A stretch of 24,958 bases of DNA, taken from assembly GCA_012961365.1 (NCBI GenBank), contig DTZN01000313.1, forward strand, positions 1 to 24,958. Reading direction: 5' to 3'. The notes below the pieces were generated by a model, which saw only the letters and a program-made list of their open reading frames with translations, was not told where the DNA came from and made no database searches. Below, in pieces: positions 7,986-16,340 of the stretch (position 1 is its first letter; each line of letters begins with the position of its first letter). Origin of the DNA: Hydrogenothermaceae bacterium (GTDB lineage Bacteria > Aquificota > Aquificia > Aquificales > Hydrogenothermaceae). The position numbers and the translations under genes are program-made.

Positions 7986-8050
7986 TTAAGCACCCTTACA
8001 TGTTGATATATTTAATATAAAAAGTAAATCCCCCCTCCCAAAAATGTCAA

Positions 8051-11000
8051 CTATTTATTTGTTTTTTCTTTTTTACCCTCATTAATAGGAACAGCTGGTG
8101 CCATACATAAAACTTTAGCTCTTTTTCTTTCTATCATAAAGTATAAAACAGGAACAACAACAAGAGTAATAAGCGTTGAAGCTATTGTTCCGAATATAAG
8201 TGCTATTGCAAGTCCATTAAATATTGGGTCAAAAATGATAACAAACGCACCAACAACTATTGCTGCTGCTGTAAGTAATATAGGTCTTGTTCTAACTATA
8301 CCTGCTTCTAATAAAGCCTCTTCTACAGAATACCCTTCTTTTATCTTATCTTCTGCAAATTGAACTAATAATATTGAGTTTCTAAGTATAATTCCTGCAA
8401 GGGCAATAAATCCAATCATCGATGTTGCAGTGAAAAATGCTCCCATTAACCAGTGTCCGGGGATTATCCCAACTAGTGTAAATAAGATAGGAGACATTAT
8501 AACAGCTGGCATTTTAAATGAACCAAACCATCCAACAAGAAGAATATAAAGCACTACAATTGCAACTCCAAAGGCTATTCCCATATCTCTGAATGTTTCA
8601 TAAGTTACTTGCCACTCACCATCCCATTTTACATAATATCTATCAGTAAACTCTGGTTGATGTGTTAGAAGAAGCTCTAAGCCTTTTCCATCTGGGGTTT
8701 CTATAGATTTAATCTTATTCCATAAATCTATTATTGGATATACAGGACTACCAACACTGTCATTAACATTTGCTACAACATATACAACAGATTGTAGGTT
8801 CTTTCTATAAATATCATGTTTACTTGTTCCTTCTTCAATCTCAACAAGAGAACTTAGAGGAACTCCACCTTTTGGGGTAGGTATTTTCATTGCAAGAATA
8901 TCTTTTAAACTATTTCTATAAATAGTGTCTAGTTGAATAACTATTTGTGGAGGTTCTGTATCTATTCCGTTATATATTAATCCTGCAGTGTATCCAGATA
9001 AAGCTATTCTTATAGTTTTAGCAAGGTTTTCTGTATTCATTCCAAATCTTTGAGCAAGTTCTTCTTTTATTTTTATTATGTATTGTCTTTGTGGATAGTT
9101 TGTGTAAATTCCAATATCTATAAGACCAGAGGTACTTTCAAATATTTCTTTTATTTTTTCTGCAATTTCAAGCTGATGTTTATAATTTGGTCCATAAACT
9201 TCTGCAACTATTGGAGATAAAACAGGTGGCCCTGGAGGTGGCTCAACTACTGCAACATATTTAGCTCCATAGCTTTTTGCTATTTTATAAACTTCGCCTC
9301 TTATTCTTTCTGCTATTTCGTGAGATTGAGCTTTTCTTTCATATTTATTAACAAGATTTACCTTTATCATTGCATAATGAGGAGCTACTCTGAAATAGTA
9401 ATGTCTAACAAGACCATTAAAGTCAAACGGTGCTGGAACACCTACATACATTACATAATTTTCAACTTCGTTTTGCTTTTTAATATAATCTGCAATTGCC
9501 TTTGTTGCCTCATAAGTCCTTTCTAAAGGAGTTCCTTCTGGCATATCTAAAACTACAAATAGTTCGCTTTTATTATCATAAGGTAGCATTTTTACTAAAA
9601 CTGTTCTATTTACAAGTAGATATGCTGAACCTACAAGAAGTAATCCTAAAAATCCTAAAAATACCCATCTTTTAAATCTACTTCTAAATAAAGGAATATA
9701 TATTCTTTCAAACATCCATGCTAAAAATCCAGCTTTAGCTTCATCCTCTCTTTCTAAACTTTCAGGAGATTCATGTTTTTCATCATGTTTTAACCATCTT
9801 AGTGCTAGATAAGGTGTTAGGATAAAAGCTAAAACCATAGAGAAAAACATTGCAACAGAAGCATTTATAGGGATTGGTCTCATATATGGACCCATTAACC
9901 CTGTAACAAATGCCATAGGAAGAAGTGCAACTATTACTGCAAATGTTGCAAGAATTGTAGGGTTTCCAACTTCGTCTGTAGCTATAATCGCAGCTTCTTT
10001 CATAGGAAGTTTTCTCATAGAAAACCATCTGTGTATGTTCTCAAGAACAACAATAGAGTTATCAACAAGAATACCTATTGAAAATATAAGTGCAAATAAT
10101 GTAACCCTATTTAGTGAGTATCCATACATTTCACTTAAAAATAATGCTATTGCAAGAGTTACTGGTATTGTTACTGCAACAATTAAAGATTCTCTCCATC
10201 CAAGGGTTACAGCAATTAGTAAAACTATAGAAAATGTTGCAATTAATAAGTGTTCAATTAACTCATTAGCTTTTTCTGTAGCAGTTTCTCCATAGTCTCT
10301 GGTAATTTTTATATGAACATCATCAGGTATTATTTCCCCTTTTAAGAGATTGAGCTTTTCTATGATATTATCTGCAACTACAACTGCATTACTTCCTGTT
10401 TTTTTAGCTATAGATATAGTTATTGCATTATATACTTTATCAGTTTCTCCAGATGCAGTTCCAAACCCAAAATTAACATAATTAGTTTTTTCTCCTTCAC
10501 CTTCAAAAACTTTGGCAACATCTTTTATATATATTGGTTTGTTATTGTATACTCCTATAACTGTATTTTTTACATCTTCAATACTATCAAAGAATTTCCC
10601 AACTCTAACTTTATATCTATATCCATTATTATCAAACTCTCCAGCTTGTAGTTCATAGTTTGTAGCGTTTATTGCTTTTACAACCTGTGGTAGCATAATG
10701 TGATATGCATTTAACTTAACAGGGTCAAACCATACATTTATGATTTTAGGTTTTGAACCAATAATATGAGTTTCAGAAATGTTTTCTAGTTGTTTTAATT
10801 GGTCTTCAACAACTTCTGCAATTCTTCTAATTTCATATGAAGAATATTTATCACTATAAAGGGTAATTGCCATAATAGGAACATCATCAATAGATTTTGG
10901 TTGAACAATTGGGTCCATTGCCCCTTTTGGCATCTTATAGTAATTAGACATTAATTTACTATAGAGTTTTACTAAGCTATCTTCAGGGTCAGAACCAACT

Positions 11001-11320
11001 TCAAACCTTACTGTAACTACCCCAAATCCATCTCCTGCATAAGAATAAACATAATCTACATTTGGAATTTCCCACATTAATTTTTCTAAGGGTTTAACAA
11101 CTGTTTTATCTATTTCTTCAGCTTCAACTCCCGGATAAGGAACAGTAATATCTATCATTGGAACAACAATTTGAGGTTCTTCATCTCTTGGAGTTGTTAA
11201 AACTGCAAATAATCCAAGCAATAACATACCAAGAACTAAAAGCGGTGTAAGTTTTGAATCTATAAACGCCTTTGCTATCTTACCAGCAAGCCCTATTTTA
11301 TTTAATTTTTCTTGCTCCAT
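8051..11320 (-). CDS. RND-family efflux pump, inner-membrane permease
   Basis: AcrB-like proton-driven transporter of about 1,089 residues. It has the expected two-fold layout: first helix near the N terminus (TPLLVLGMLLLGLFAV), a large periplasmic loop beginning TVPYPGVEAEEIDKTVVKPL, a bundle of helices with the TM4 motif GILVDNSIVVLENI (one acidic residue where AcrB has two adjacent Asp), a second large loop, and a closing bundle ending RTRPILLTAAAIVVGAF. The substrate (drugs, metals or solvents) cannot be assigned. A TTG 12 bases upstream could be called as the start, but that TTG is part of the TTGGAGG Shine-Dalgarno, so the ATG at 11318-11320 is the better start. It follows the membrane fusion gene by 13 bases. 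Confidence 0.93.
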   Translation of the reverse strand: MEQEKLNKIGLAGKIAKAFIDSKLTPLLVLGMLLLGLFAVLTTPRDEEPQIVVPMIDITVPYPGVEAEEIDKTVVKPLEKLMWEIPNVDYVYSYAGDGFGVVTVRFEVGSDPEDSLVKLYSKLMSNYYKMPKGAMDPIVQPKSIDDVPIMAITLYSDKYSSYEIRRIAEVVEDQLKQLENISETHIIGSKPKIINVWFDPVKLNAYHIMLPQVVKAINATNYELQAGEFDNNGYRYKVRVGKFFDSIEDVKNTVIGVYNNKPIYIKDVAKVFEGEGEKTNYVNFGFGTASGETDKVYNAITISIAKKTGSNAVVVADNIIEKLNLLKGEIIPDDVHIKITRDYGETATEKANELIEHLLIATFSIVLLIAVTLGWRESLIVAVTIPVTLAIALFLSEMYGYSLNRVTLFALIFSIGILVDNSIVVLENIHRWFSMRKLPMKEAAIIATDEVGNPTILATFAVIVALLPMAFVTGLMGPYMRPIPINASVAMFFSMVLAFILTPYLALRWLKHDEKHESPESLEREDEAKAGFLAWMFERIYIPLFRSRFKRWVFLGFLGLLLVGSAYLLVNRTVLVKMLPYDNKSELFVVLDMPEGTPLERTYEATKAIADYIKKQNEVENYVMYVGVPAPFDFNGLVRHYYFRVAPHYAMIKVNLVNKYERKAQSHEIAERIRGEVYKIAKSYGAKYVAVVEPPPGPPVLSPIVAEVYGPNYKHQLEIAEKIKEIFESTSGLIDIGIYTNYPQRQYIIKIKEELAQRFGMNTENLAKTIRIALSGYTAGLIYNGIDTEPPQIVIQLDTIYRNSLKDILAMKIPTPKGGVPLSSLVEIEEGTSKHDIYRKNLQSVVYVVANVNDSVGSPVYPIIDLWNKIKSIETPDGKGLELLLTHQPEFTDRYYVKWDGEWQVTYETFRDMGIAFGVAIVVLYILLVGWFGSFKMPAVIMSPILFTLVGIIPGHWLMGAFFTATSMIGFIALAGIILRNSILLVQFAEDKIKEGYSVEEALLEAGIVRTRPILLTAAAIVVGAFVIIFDPIFNGLAIALIFGTIASTLITLVVVPVLYFMIERKRAKVLCMAPAVPINEGKKEKTNK

Positions 11321-11333
11321 TTTTACCTCCAAC

Positions 11334-12503
11334 TTATAGTCTTACTTTGCAACCATCACAAGCTTTTTCTACACCATCAATAACAATTTTTTCTCCAGGC
11401 ACAATTCCAGATTTAACTTCATATTTCTCTCCATACTTTTCCCCAAGTTTTACCGGCTTAAATCTTAAAATACCATCTGGAGAAACTACAAACACCCCTT
11501 CAACTTGATTCCATCTTTTTATTGCTGTTTTAGGTATAAGTAGTTTTTCTGTTTCATCAATTGTTATATAAGTTTTCCCATAAAAACCTACACCAAGTTT
11601 TTCTGGATTTTGGATAGTTGCCCTTATAGAAAACGAGTTATTTGCAGGGTCAACATTACTATTTTTTTCTACAACTTTTGCTTTATATGTTTTACCTGTT
11701 GCATCTATTTTTATATTTAGAACATCTCCAACATTTACTTTATCTATATATTTAACATCTACATTTGATAAAAACTGCAAATTTGTATTTCCTATAACAA
11801 ATAAAGGCATTCCTGGATTTGCCATATCTCCAATATTTGCCATTTTCTTGATTACATAACCATTGAATGGTGCTTTTATATAGCCATAGCTTTTCATAAT
11901 TTTTACTTGTTTTAATTTTGCTTTTACTTGTTTTTCTTTTGCATCTAATTGTTTTAATTTTGCTTCAACTTGTTTTAATTTAGCCTTTGCAGTGTTTAAC
12001 TTCATCTCAATTTCATCTAATTTTTGTCTTGGAAGTGCATTTTCCTCATAAAGAGTTTTCATTCTGCTATAAGTTTTTTCTAGAAAAGATATTTGGGCTA
12101 AAACTGCCTCTTTACCTGCTAAAGCTTCTTCTCTTGCTTTTGATAACTCTTCAAGACCTGCTAAAGCTTCTTTTTCTTTGGCATTTACATCTGAAATATC
12201 AATAATTGCTAAAAGTTGCCCCTTTTTTACAAAATCTCCTTCATTTACTTTTATATCTAAAACTTTTCCCATTAATTTCGTTGCGACTTTTGCAGTTTCC
12301 TTTGAAGTTGTGTAGCCTTCTAATTTATAAATTTCTTTTATTTTTGTAGGTTTTATAACATCAATTTTTACACCACTTATAGTTTTAGGTTGCTCTTGTG
12401 CATACCCTGGAGGAATTCTGTCTGAAAAAACACCTCCTATCCACAAAATTACCATTATAATTGGCAAGATAAAAAATAGACCAAATTTTATTACTGATTT
12501 CAT
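11334..12503 (-). CDS. Periplasmic membrane fusion protein of the RND efflux system
   Basis: HlyD/AcrA-type adaptor, 389 residues, that bridges the RND pump and the outer-membrane channel. An N-terminal hydrophobic anchor (residues 8-25) is followed by a lipoyl/barrel-sandwich half (GKVLDIKVNEGDFVKKGQLL at 79-98), a long alpha-hairpin (about 105-205) with its tip near ENALPRQKLDE (154-164), the second lipoyl half (YIKAPFNGYVIKK at 208-220) and beta-barrel and membrane-proximal domains. The returning helix contains four near-identical heptads (AKLKQV-x) at 174-201. The C terminus has an unusual CDGC (Cys382, Cys385) where homologues usually have a Gly/Ser-rich turn. Good GGAGG upstream; 21 bases after the tolC-like gene. 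Confidence 0.93.
   Translation of the reverse strand: MKSVIKFGLFFILPIIMVILWIGGVFSDRIPPGYAQEQPKTISGVKIDVIKPTKIKEIYKLEGYTTSKETAKVATKLMGKVLDIKVNEGDFVKKGQLLAIIDISDVNAKEKEALAGLEELSKAREEALAGKEAVLAQISFLEKTYSRMKTLYEENALPRQKLDEIEMKLNTAKAKLKQVEAKLKQLDAKEKQVKAKLKQVKIMKSYGYIKAPFNGYVIKKMANIGDMANPGMPLFVIGNTNLQFLSNVDVKYIDKVNVGDVLNIKIDATGKTYKAKVVEKNSNVDPANNSFSIRATIQNPEKLGVGFYGKTYITIDETEKLLIPKTAIKRWNQVEGVFVVSPDGILRFKPVKLGEKYGEKYEVKSGIVPGEKIVIDGVEKACDGCKVRL
11901..11984 (-). repeat. Four tandem 21-bp repeats inside the membrane fusion gene
   Basis: Four consecutive 21-base units (11901-11921, 11922-11942, 11943-11963, 11964-11984) share a core like TTGTTTTAATTTTGC on the plus strand. In frame each encodes one coiled-coil heptad of the type AKLKQV-x or AKEKQVK. 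They look like a recent in-frame expansion of one heptad and keep the reading frame for any copy number. Confidence 0.9.
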
Positions 12504-12524
12504 TTCCTATCCTCCGTATATTTT

Positions 12525-13901
12525 TTATTTATTTAAATTTCCTATGTTATAAAGTAGTTCTGCGTGAGAAACTTCACATTGGTATTTTGCTTGAGATAAA
12601 TCAAATTTAGTTTTATCTCTTAAAGTTTGAGTATCTATAAGGTCTAACATAGATGCCATCTGATTGTTATAACTTTTTTCTGTAATAGATAAAACTTCTT
12701 CTGCCATGTTTAAGGCTTCCTTTTTTGTTTTGTATTTTTCGTATGCATCTATCCATTTATAATAGCTATCGTAAACTTTAAACTTTATGTATTCTTCAAA
12801 ACCTTTTAGTTTTTGAGAATATGAAGAATAAATTTCCTTTGCAGATTTATATTTATTTTCTCTTACAAATCCATTAAATACATTCCATGTTAACCCAACA
12901 CCAATTCCCCACCAGTTTGCATTGTCAGAAAATAGAAAATCTTTAGAATTGTTTTCAACAAAAGCAAATGCTCCAATTTTGGGATAGTAATCAGATTTAG
13001 CCATTTTTATCATATCTTTAGCTATTAAAACTTTTGTTCTAACTGCTTGAAGGTCAGGTCTAAGTTTTAAAGCTAACTTTTGATAATAAGATACCTCTTT
13101 TTGTGGTGCATTACATGACAATTTTCCAACTACATCTATATCTTCAGGAGATACATCAGTTTTTCCCATTGCTAAAAGCAATGCCTTTTTTGCAGTTAGA
13201 TATTTTGATTTAGCTTCTGTTATTTTATTTTGCATATCTAGCATATAAACTTTTGCTCTTAATACATCTGCATAAACAACAAGCCCTGTATCATACATTT
13301 TTTTAGCAACTTCATAATGCTTTTTTGCAGTATTATAAGCTTCTTGGGCTACATTCATACCTTCTTTTGCAAGCAACGCCCCTTTGTATGCCTTTATGAC
13401 ATTTAGGATAGTTTTTTGTTTTTCACTTTCTAGCTCTTTTTTTGAAGATTGTAAATCTTTAGTTTTCATTCGTATAGCAGTTGATATTTTAAAACCTGTA
13501 AATATTGGAACCTCCAGTTGTAATTTGGTTTGCCAATTATTTACTTCTGGATATGTTGGAGTGTTGAAGTTAATTCCAAAATTGCCAAAAATAGAATTAA
13601 AAGAAGTCATATCTACATACTCAGAAGATTGATTTATATCTAGTCTTTTTTGATTTAGAGTATTCATCATTGCATAGCCTGGGTTATCTGTTCTTAAAAA
13701 GTTTGCAAATAGCGTTAGTTTAGGATACCTGAAACCTTTTGTTGCATTTAATTCAAATTCTTTTGCCTTTATAAGTTTTTGCTTTGATTTTATTCCAAAT
13801 CCATTTTGTAAAGCAGTATTTATTGCCTCTTGTAAAGTTATTTCTTTAGCAAATACCAACCCACTAAGTAAAAAACTTATACCAATGGTTTTTTTTATCA
13901 T
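12525..13901 (-). CDS. TolC-like outer-membrane efflux channel
   Basis: Outer-membrane factor of the tripartite efflux system, 458 residues. A signal peptide ends near residue 18 (LLSGLVFA-KEI). The mature protein shows the two-fold repeat of the family: EITLQEAINTALQNG at the start, long helical segments (such as AYNTAKKHYEVAKKMYDTGL at 185-204), short beta segments (LQLEVPIFTGFK and GVGLTWNVFNGF), and the second helical set ending in LIDTQTLRDKTKFDLSQAKY. It is first in the operon tolC - fusion protein - RND pump. AGGGGA precedes the ATG and a strong promoter lies at 13946-13973. Confidence 0.93.
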   Translation of the reverse strand: MIKKTIGISFLLSGLVFAKEITLQEAINTALQNGFGIKSKQKLIKAKEFELNATKGFRYPKLTLFANFLRTDNPGYAMMNTLNQKRLDINQSSEYVDMTSFNSIFGNFGINFNTPTYPEVNNWQTKLQLEVPIFTGFKISTAIRMKTKDLQSSKKELESEKQKTILNVIKAYKGALLAKEGMNVAQEAYNTAKKHYEVAKKMYDTGLVVYADVLRAKVYMLDMQNKITEAKSKYLTAKKALLLAMGKTDVSPEDIDVVGKLSCNAPQKEVSYYQKLALKLRPDLQAVRTKVLIAKDMIKMAKSDYYPKIGAFAFVENNSKDFLFSDNANWWGIGVGLTWNVFNGFVRENKYKSAKEIYSSYSQKLKGFEEYIKFKVYDSYYKWIDAYEKYKTKKEALNMAEEVLSITEKSYNNQMASMLDLIDTQTLRDKTKFDLSQAKYQCEVSHAELLYNIGNLNK

Positions 13902-13945
13902 TGCTTTTCCCCTTTTATCTCAAATTATTAGAAAATGCGAATATT

Positions 13946-13973
13946 ATTATATATGTATATAAAAATTTTTCAA
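13946..13973 (-). promoter_or_regulatory. Candidate sigma-70 promoter of the efflux operon
   Basis: On the minus strand TTGAAA (13968-13973) and a perfect TATAAT (13946-13951) are spaced by 16 bases, about 45 bases before the tolC-like ATG. It lies in the 172-base gap after the Crp/Fnr-type gene, so the efflux operon can be transcribed independently of the upstream genes. Confidence 0.7.
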
Positions 13974-13989
13974 TATGATATTTATTAGA

Positions 13990-14015
13990 TTTTTACAACT
14001 AAATTTTTGTAAAAA
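13990..14015. repeat. Palindrome with 9-bp perfect arms upstream of the efflux promoter
   Basis: TTTTTACAA (13990-13998) and TTGTAAAAA (14007-14015) are perfect inverted copies around an 8-base centre. The site is 16 bases upstream of the -35 box of the efflux promoter, a usual place for a dimeric regulator. It does not match the Crp (TGTGA-N6-TCACA) or Fnr (TTGAT-N4-ATCAA) pattern. One arm overlaps the possible T-tract of the crp-like gene terminator. Confidence 0.5.
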
Positions 14016-14060
14016 AATAAAATCGTAGTTATAAGATTTCACTCTGATTATAATAACTAC
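14011..14060 (-). terminator. Possible weak terminator after the Crp/Fnr-type gene
   Basis: On the minus strand, 13 bases after the stop codon, GTAGTTAT (14060-14053) and ATAACTAC (14032-14025) form 8-bp arms around a 20-base loop, followed by GATTTTATTTTTTT. The stem is AT-rich and the loop large, so termination would be weak. It could equally be part of the control region of the efflux operon. Confidence 0.4.
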
Positions 14061-14073
14061 AAAAATAATCTTG

Positions 14074-14757
14074 TTAACTTACAAGGTCTTCAAAGTAATC
14101 TGGGTCTAAAATTTCTATTTTACCTCTCTCTGTATTTATTAGCCCTTCCTTTTTCCATTTACTTATTATCCTTATTGCAGTTTCTACAGTAGTTCCAGTC
14201 ATTTCTGCTAAATCTTGTCTTGTAATTGGAGCATTTATAACTAACTTTCCATCTTCCTCTTTTCCTATTTTTTTAGATAGTTCTAAAAGCAAGTTTGCTA
14301 TTCTACCTTCAACTTTTTCTGCAGCAAGGCTTTTAAGTCTATCATATGCTTCTAAAAGTTTCTTTGATGCATCACAGGTAATTTTTACTGCAACTGCTGG
14401 GTATTGAGTTAAAAGTCTAACAAAATCAGCATTAGAAATGTGTAATACCTTACTATCTATAAGAGCTTGAGCTGTATAAGTGCTATCAACATTAGATTCT
14501 CCTAGGACTAACCATCCGAAAACTTCACCAGGAGTAACTAACCTTAGAATTACAGTTTTACCATCTGCAGTTTCTTTTGTGAGCTTAACAATTCCTGTTT
14601 CAACAATGTATATTCCTGGTTCTTCATCCCCTTCAAAAAATATATAATCTCCCTTTTTATATTCTTTCTCATGAAAATATCTTGCTATATTATCTATCTC
14701 TTCTTCTTTCAACCCTTCAAAAAGATATATATTTTTTAAAAATTCTTTCTTTTCCAT
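14074..14757 (-). CDS. Crp/Fnr-family transcription regulator
   Basis: A 227-residue regulator with an N-terminal cyclic-nucleotide-binding-type beta-barrel (about 10-120; GDYIFFEGDEEPGIYIVETG at 36-55), a long dimerisation helix (about 125-150) and a C-terminal winged helix-turn-helix with the recognition region TRQDLAEMTGTTVETAIRII near 179-198. It lacks the N-terminal cysteine cluster of FNR (its only Cys is in KITCDASKK), so it is probably not an iron-sulfur oxygen sensor. It also lacks the usual Arg-Ser cAMP-phosphate residues, so the ligand is unknown. GGATGGAG precedes the ATG. It is the last gene of the run beginning at dnaJ and lies just upstream of the efflux operon, which is a plausible but unproven target. 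Confidence 0.92.
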   Translation of the reverse strand: MEKKEFLKNIYLFEGLKEEEIDNIARYFHEKEYKKGDYIFFEGDEEPGIYIVETGIVKLTKETADGKTVILRLVTPGEVFGWLVLGESNVDSTYTAQALIDSKVLHISNADFVRLLTQYPAVAVKITCDASKKLLEAYDRLKSLAAEKVEGRIANLLLELSKKIGKEEDGKLVINAPITRQDLAEMTGTTVETAIRIISKWKKEGLINTERGKIEILDPDYFEDLVS

Positions 14758-14789
14758 ACCACCATCTCCATCCTTCTTAAGTTATATTA

Positions 14790-16337
14790 TTATCTCATAG
14801 CATTGGATAATCCTAACATATATTTAAGATAATCATCAGTAAACATTAGTCCAACCCCAAAATAAATTCCTTTATATTTTGAAACTAGCAAATCAGAACC
14901 TCCAAACCTAAAAAATAATGGGCTTTTTTTTAATTTATAGAAAATTCCCAAATCAAGTTCTGGACTGTCTGGTTCATTCCATGCGTATTTTCTGTCAAAC
15001 TTATAAAGGTCTAAGTTTAGCCTAGTGTTTTCACTAAACCACCAGTCTATTCCTGCACCTGCAGAAGATTCTTTTAAACCTGCTCTAACCCATAAATTAC
15101 CGTATCTGGTTTTCCATACTTGCCTTGCATATTGTATGTCAACAAGTATATTTAAATCTCTCTTAGTCCTTGTTGAAACAGTTCCATTTGTGTTAATTTC
15201 TTCAACTTCTGATATATTACCATTAGAATTTGAAAGTAAAGATACATATATATACCTATCATCCTTAGGCATTAAAGCAATAGAAACTCCAGCCTTTCTA
15301 TCTTTATTTCCTGTGTGTTGTTCTCCAAATAAAGATACATAAAGTTTTGATTCATTTATTACTTTAAATGGTTTTGAAAAATCCTTTATGCCTTCATTAA
15401 CAGTGTCATATAAAGAATTTTCATTAACAAGCTTTCCAAAAGTTCCTTTACCTTCATTAATTTTTGCTAAAATAGTATCTAGTTTTTTTGCAAATGACCT
15501 AATATATTTGACTGCTTTTCTGATATCTTGTTGGTTATCTGATAAAATTTCTTTGGCTTTTTTAGAAGCAACATTTATATTATCTACAGTTTTAGGAACC
15601 TTTTTCTCTAATGTTTTTGCTAAATTCTTTAGACTTACAATTATTTGTCTTATATCTTCTTTATTATCTCCTGTAATTTGCTCTAAATTATTGGCAATTT
15701 TTTCAATCTTTTTCACTAAAGGAGGAATTGTTTCTTTTAACTGTGCTGTAATTTTTTCTATATTTTCTATAGATTTCCTTAAATTTTCTCTGTTTTCTGC
15801 TACAACTTGTCTTGTTTCCACAGCTAAAGAATTAATATTGTCAATAAGCTTAACTAATCTCCCATTTCCAACAGCTTCATTTAAGTTATCCATTAATTTT
15901 TCAAATTTTTTCGCAGCTAAAGATATATCGTTAAAAGTATCTTCTGCAGATGCTAAAGTTAAAGTGTTTTTAATTTTTCCTTTCTCTGGTATAACTGGAT
16001 TTTCTGGTGAACCTGGGTCTATATAAACATATTTATCTCCCATTAATCCCATAGTTTTTATGTAAGCTTTTGCATTTTGATGTATTGGAATATCTTTTTT
16101 TATTGCAACAACTACTTTTATTTTCCCATCATCATAATAAATATCTTTAACTTTTCCAGCTTTTAATCCTTTAACACTAACATCGGCACCTTTAGATAAA
16201 CCAGAAATATCGTCAAAATATAAAAAATACTCTTTTGTATCTCCTGTCCAGTTTTTACTTTCGAAAGTAATTATCAAATATCCTGCTATAAAAGCTGTAA
16301 ATAAAACAAAAATTCCTACTTTAAAAGAAGTGTTCAT
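14790..16337 (-). CDS. MCE-domain (MlaD-like) lipid transport protein with C-terminal beta-barrel-like region
   Basis: A 515-residue protein. Residues 5-24 are an N-terminal membrane anchor. The MCE domain follows (about 37-112: YFDDISGLSKGADVSVKGLK region, then MGLMGDKYVYIDPGS). Next comes a long helical segment (130-300) with three copies of a 43-residue repeat starting ENRENLR (181), DNKEDIR (224) and DNQQDIR (267). The family's GKGTFGKLVNENSLYD block is at 297-311. From about 330 to the end, short alternating strands rich in aromatic residues resemble an outer-membrane beta-barrel. MCE proteins carry lipids between membranes, normally with MlaE/MlaF-type permease and ATPase, which are not in this window. 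It starts 3 bases after the aroB' stop with a weak ribosome site, suggesting coupling. Confidence 0.85.
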   Translation of the reverse strand: MNTSFKVGIFVLFTAFIAGYLIITFESKNWTGDTKEYFLYFDDISGLSKGADVSVKGLKAGKVKDIYYDDGKIKVVVAIKKDIPIHQNAKAYIKTMGLMGDKYVYIDPGSPENPVIPEKGKIKNTLTLASAEDTFNDISLAAKKFEKLMDNLNEAVGNGRLVKLIDNINSLAVETRQVVAENRENLRKSIENIEKITAQLKETIPPLVKKIEKIANNLEQITGDNKEDIRQIIVSLKNLAKTLEKKVPKTVDNINVASKKAKEILSDNQQDIRKAVKYIRSFAKKLDTILAKINEGKGTFGKLVNENSLYDTVNEGIKDFSKPFKVINESKLYVSLFGEQHTGNKDRKAGVSIALMPKDDRYIYVSLLSNSNGNISEVEEINTNGTVSTRTKRDLNILVDIQYARQVWKTRYGNLWVRAGLKESSAGAGIDWWFSENTRLNLDLYKFDRKYAWNEPDSPELDLGIFYKLKKSPLFFRFGGSDLLVSKYKGIYFGVGLMFTDDYLKYMLGLSNAMR

Positions 16338-16340
16338 TTT

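Noticed and set aside
8030..8039. C-rich tract (CCCCCCTCCC) between the RND pump and the small membrane protein gene
   Set aside because: Striking in AT-rich DNA and possibly a slippage tract, but it is short, interrupted, and not in a coding frame or an identified promoter.
9783..10028. Short open frame within the RND pump gene in another frame
   Set aside because: Cys/Tyr/Ser-rich low-quality peptide wholly inside a well-supported transporter gene; a frame shadow.
15388..16026. Long plus-strand open frame (212 codons) opposite the MCE gene
   Set aside because: It is Ser/Phe/Leu-rich, as expected from reading a Lys/Glu/Asn-rich coiled-coil backwards, and lacks a convincing ribosome site and promoter. 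The opposite strand has clear protein motifs.
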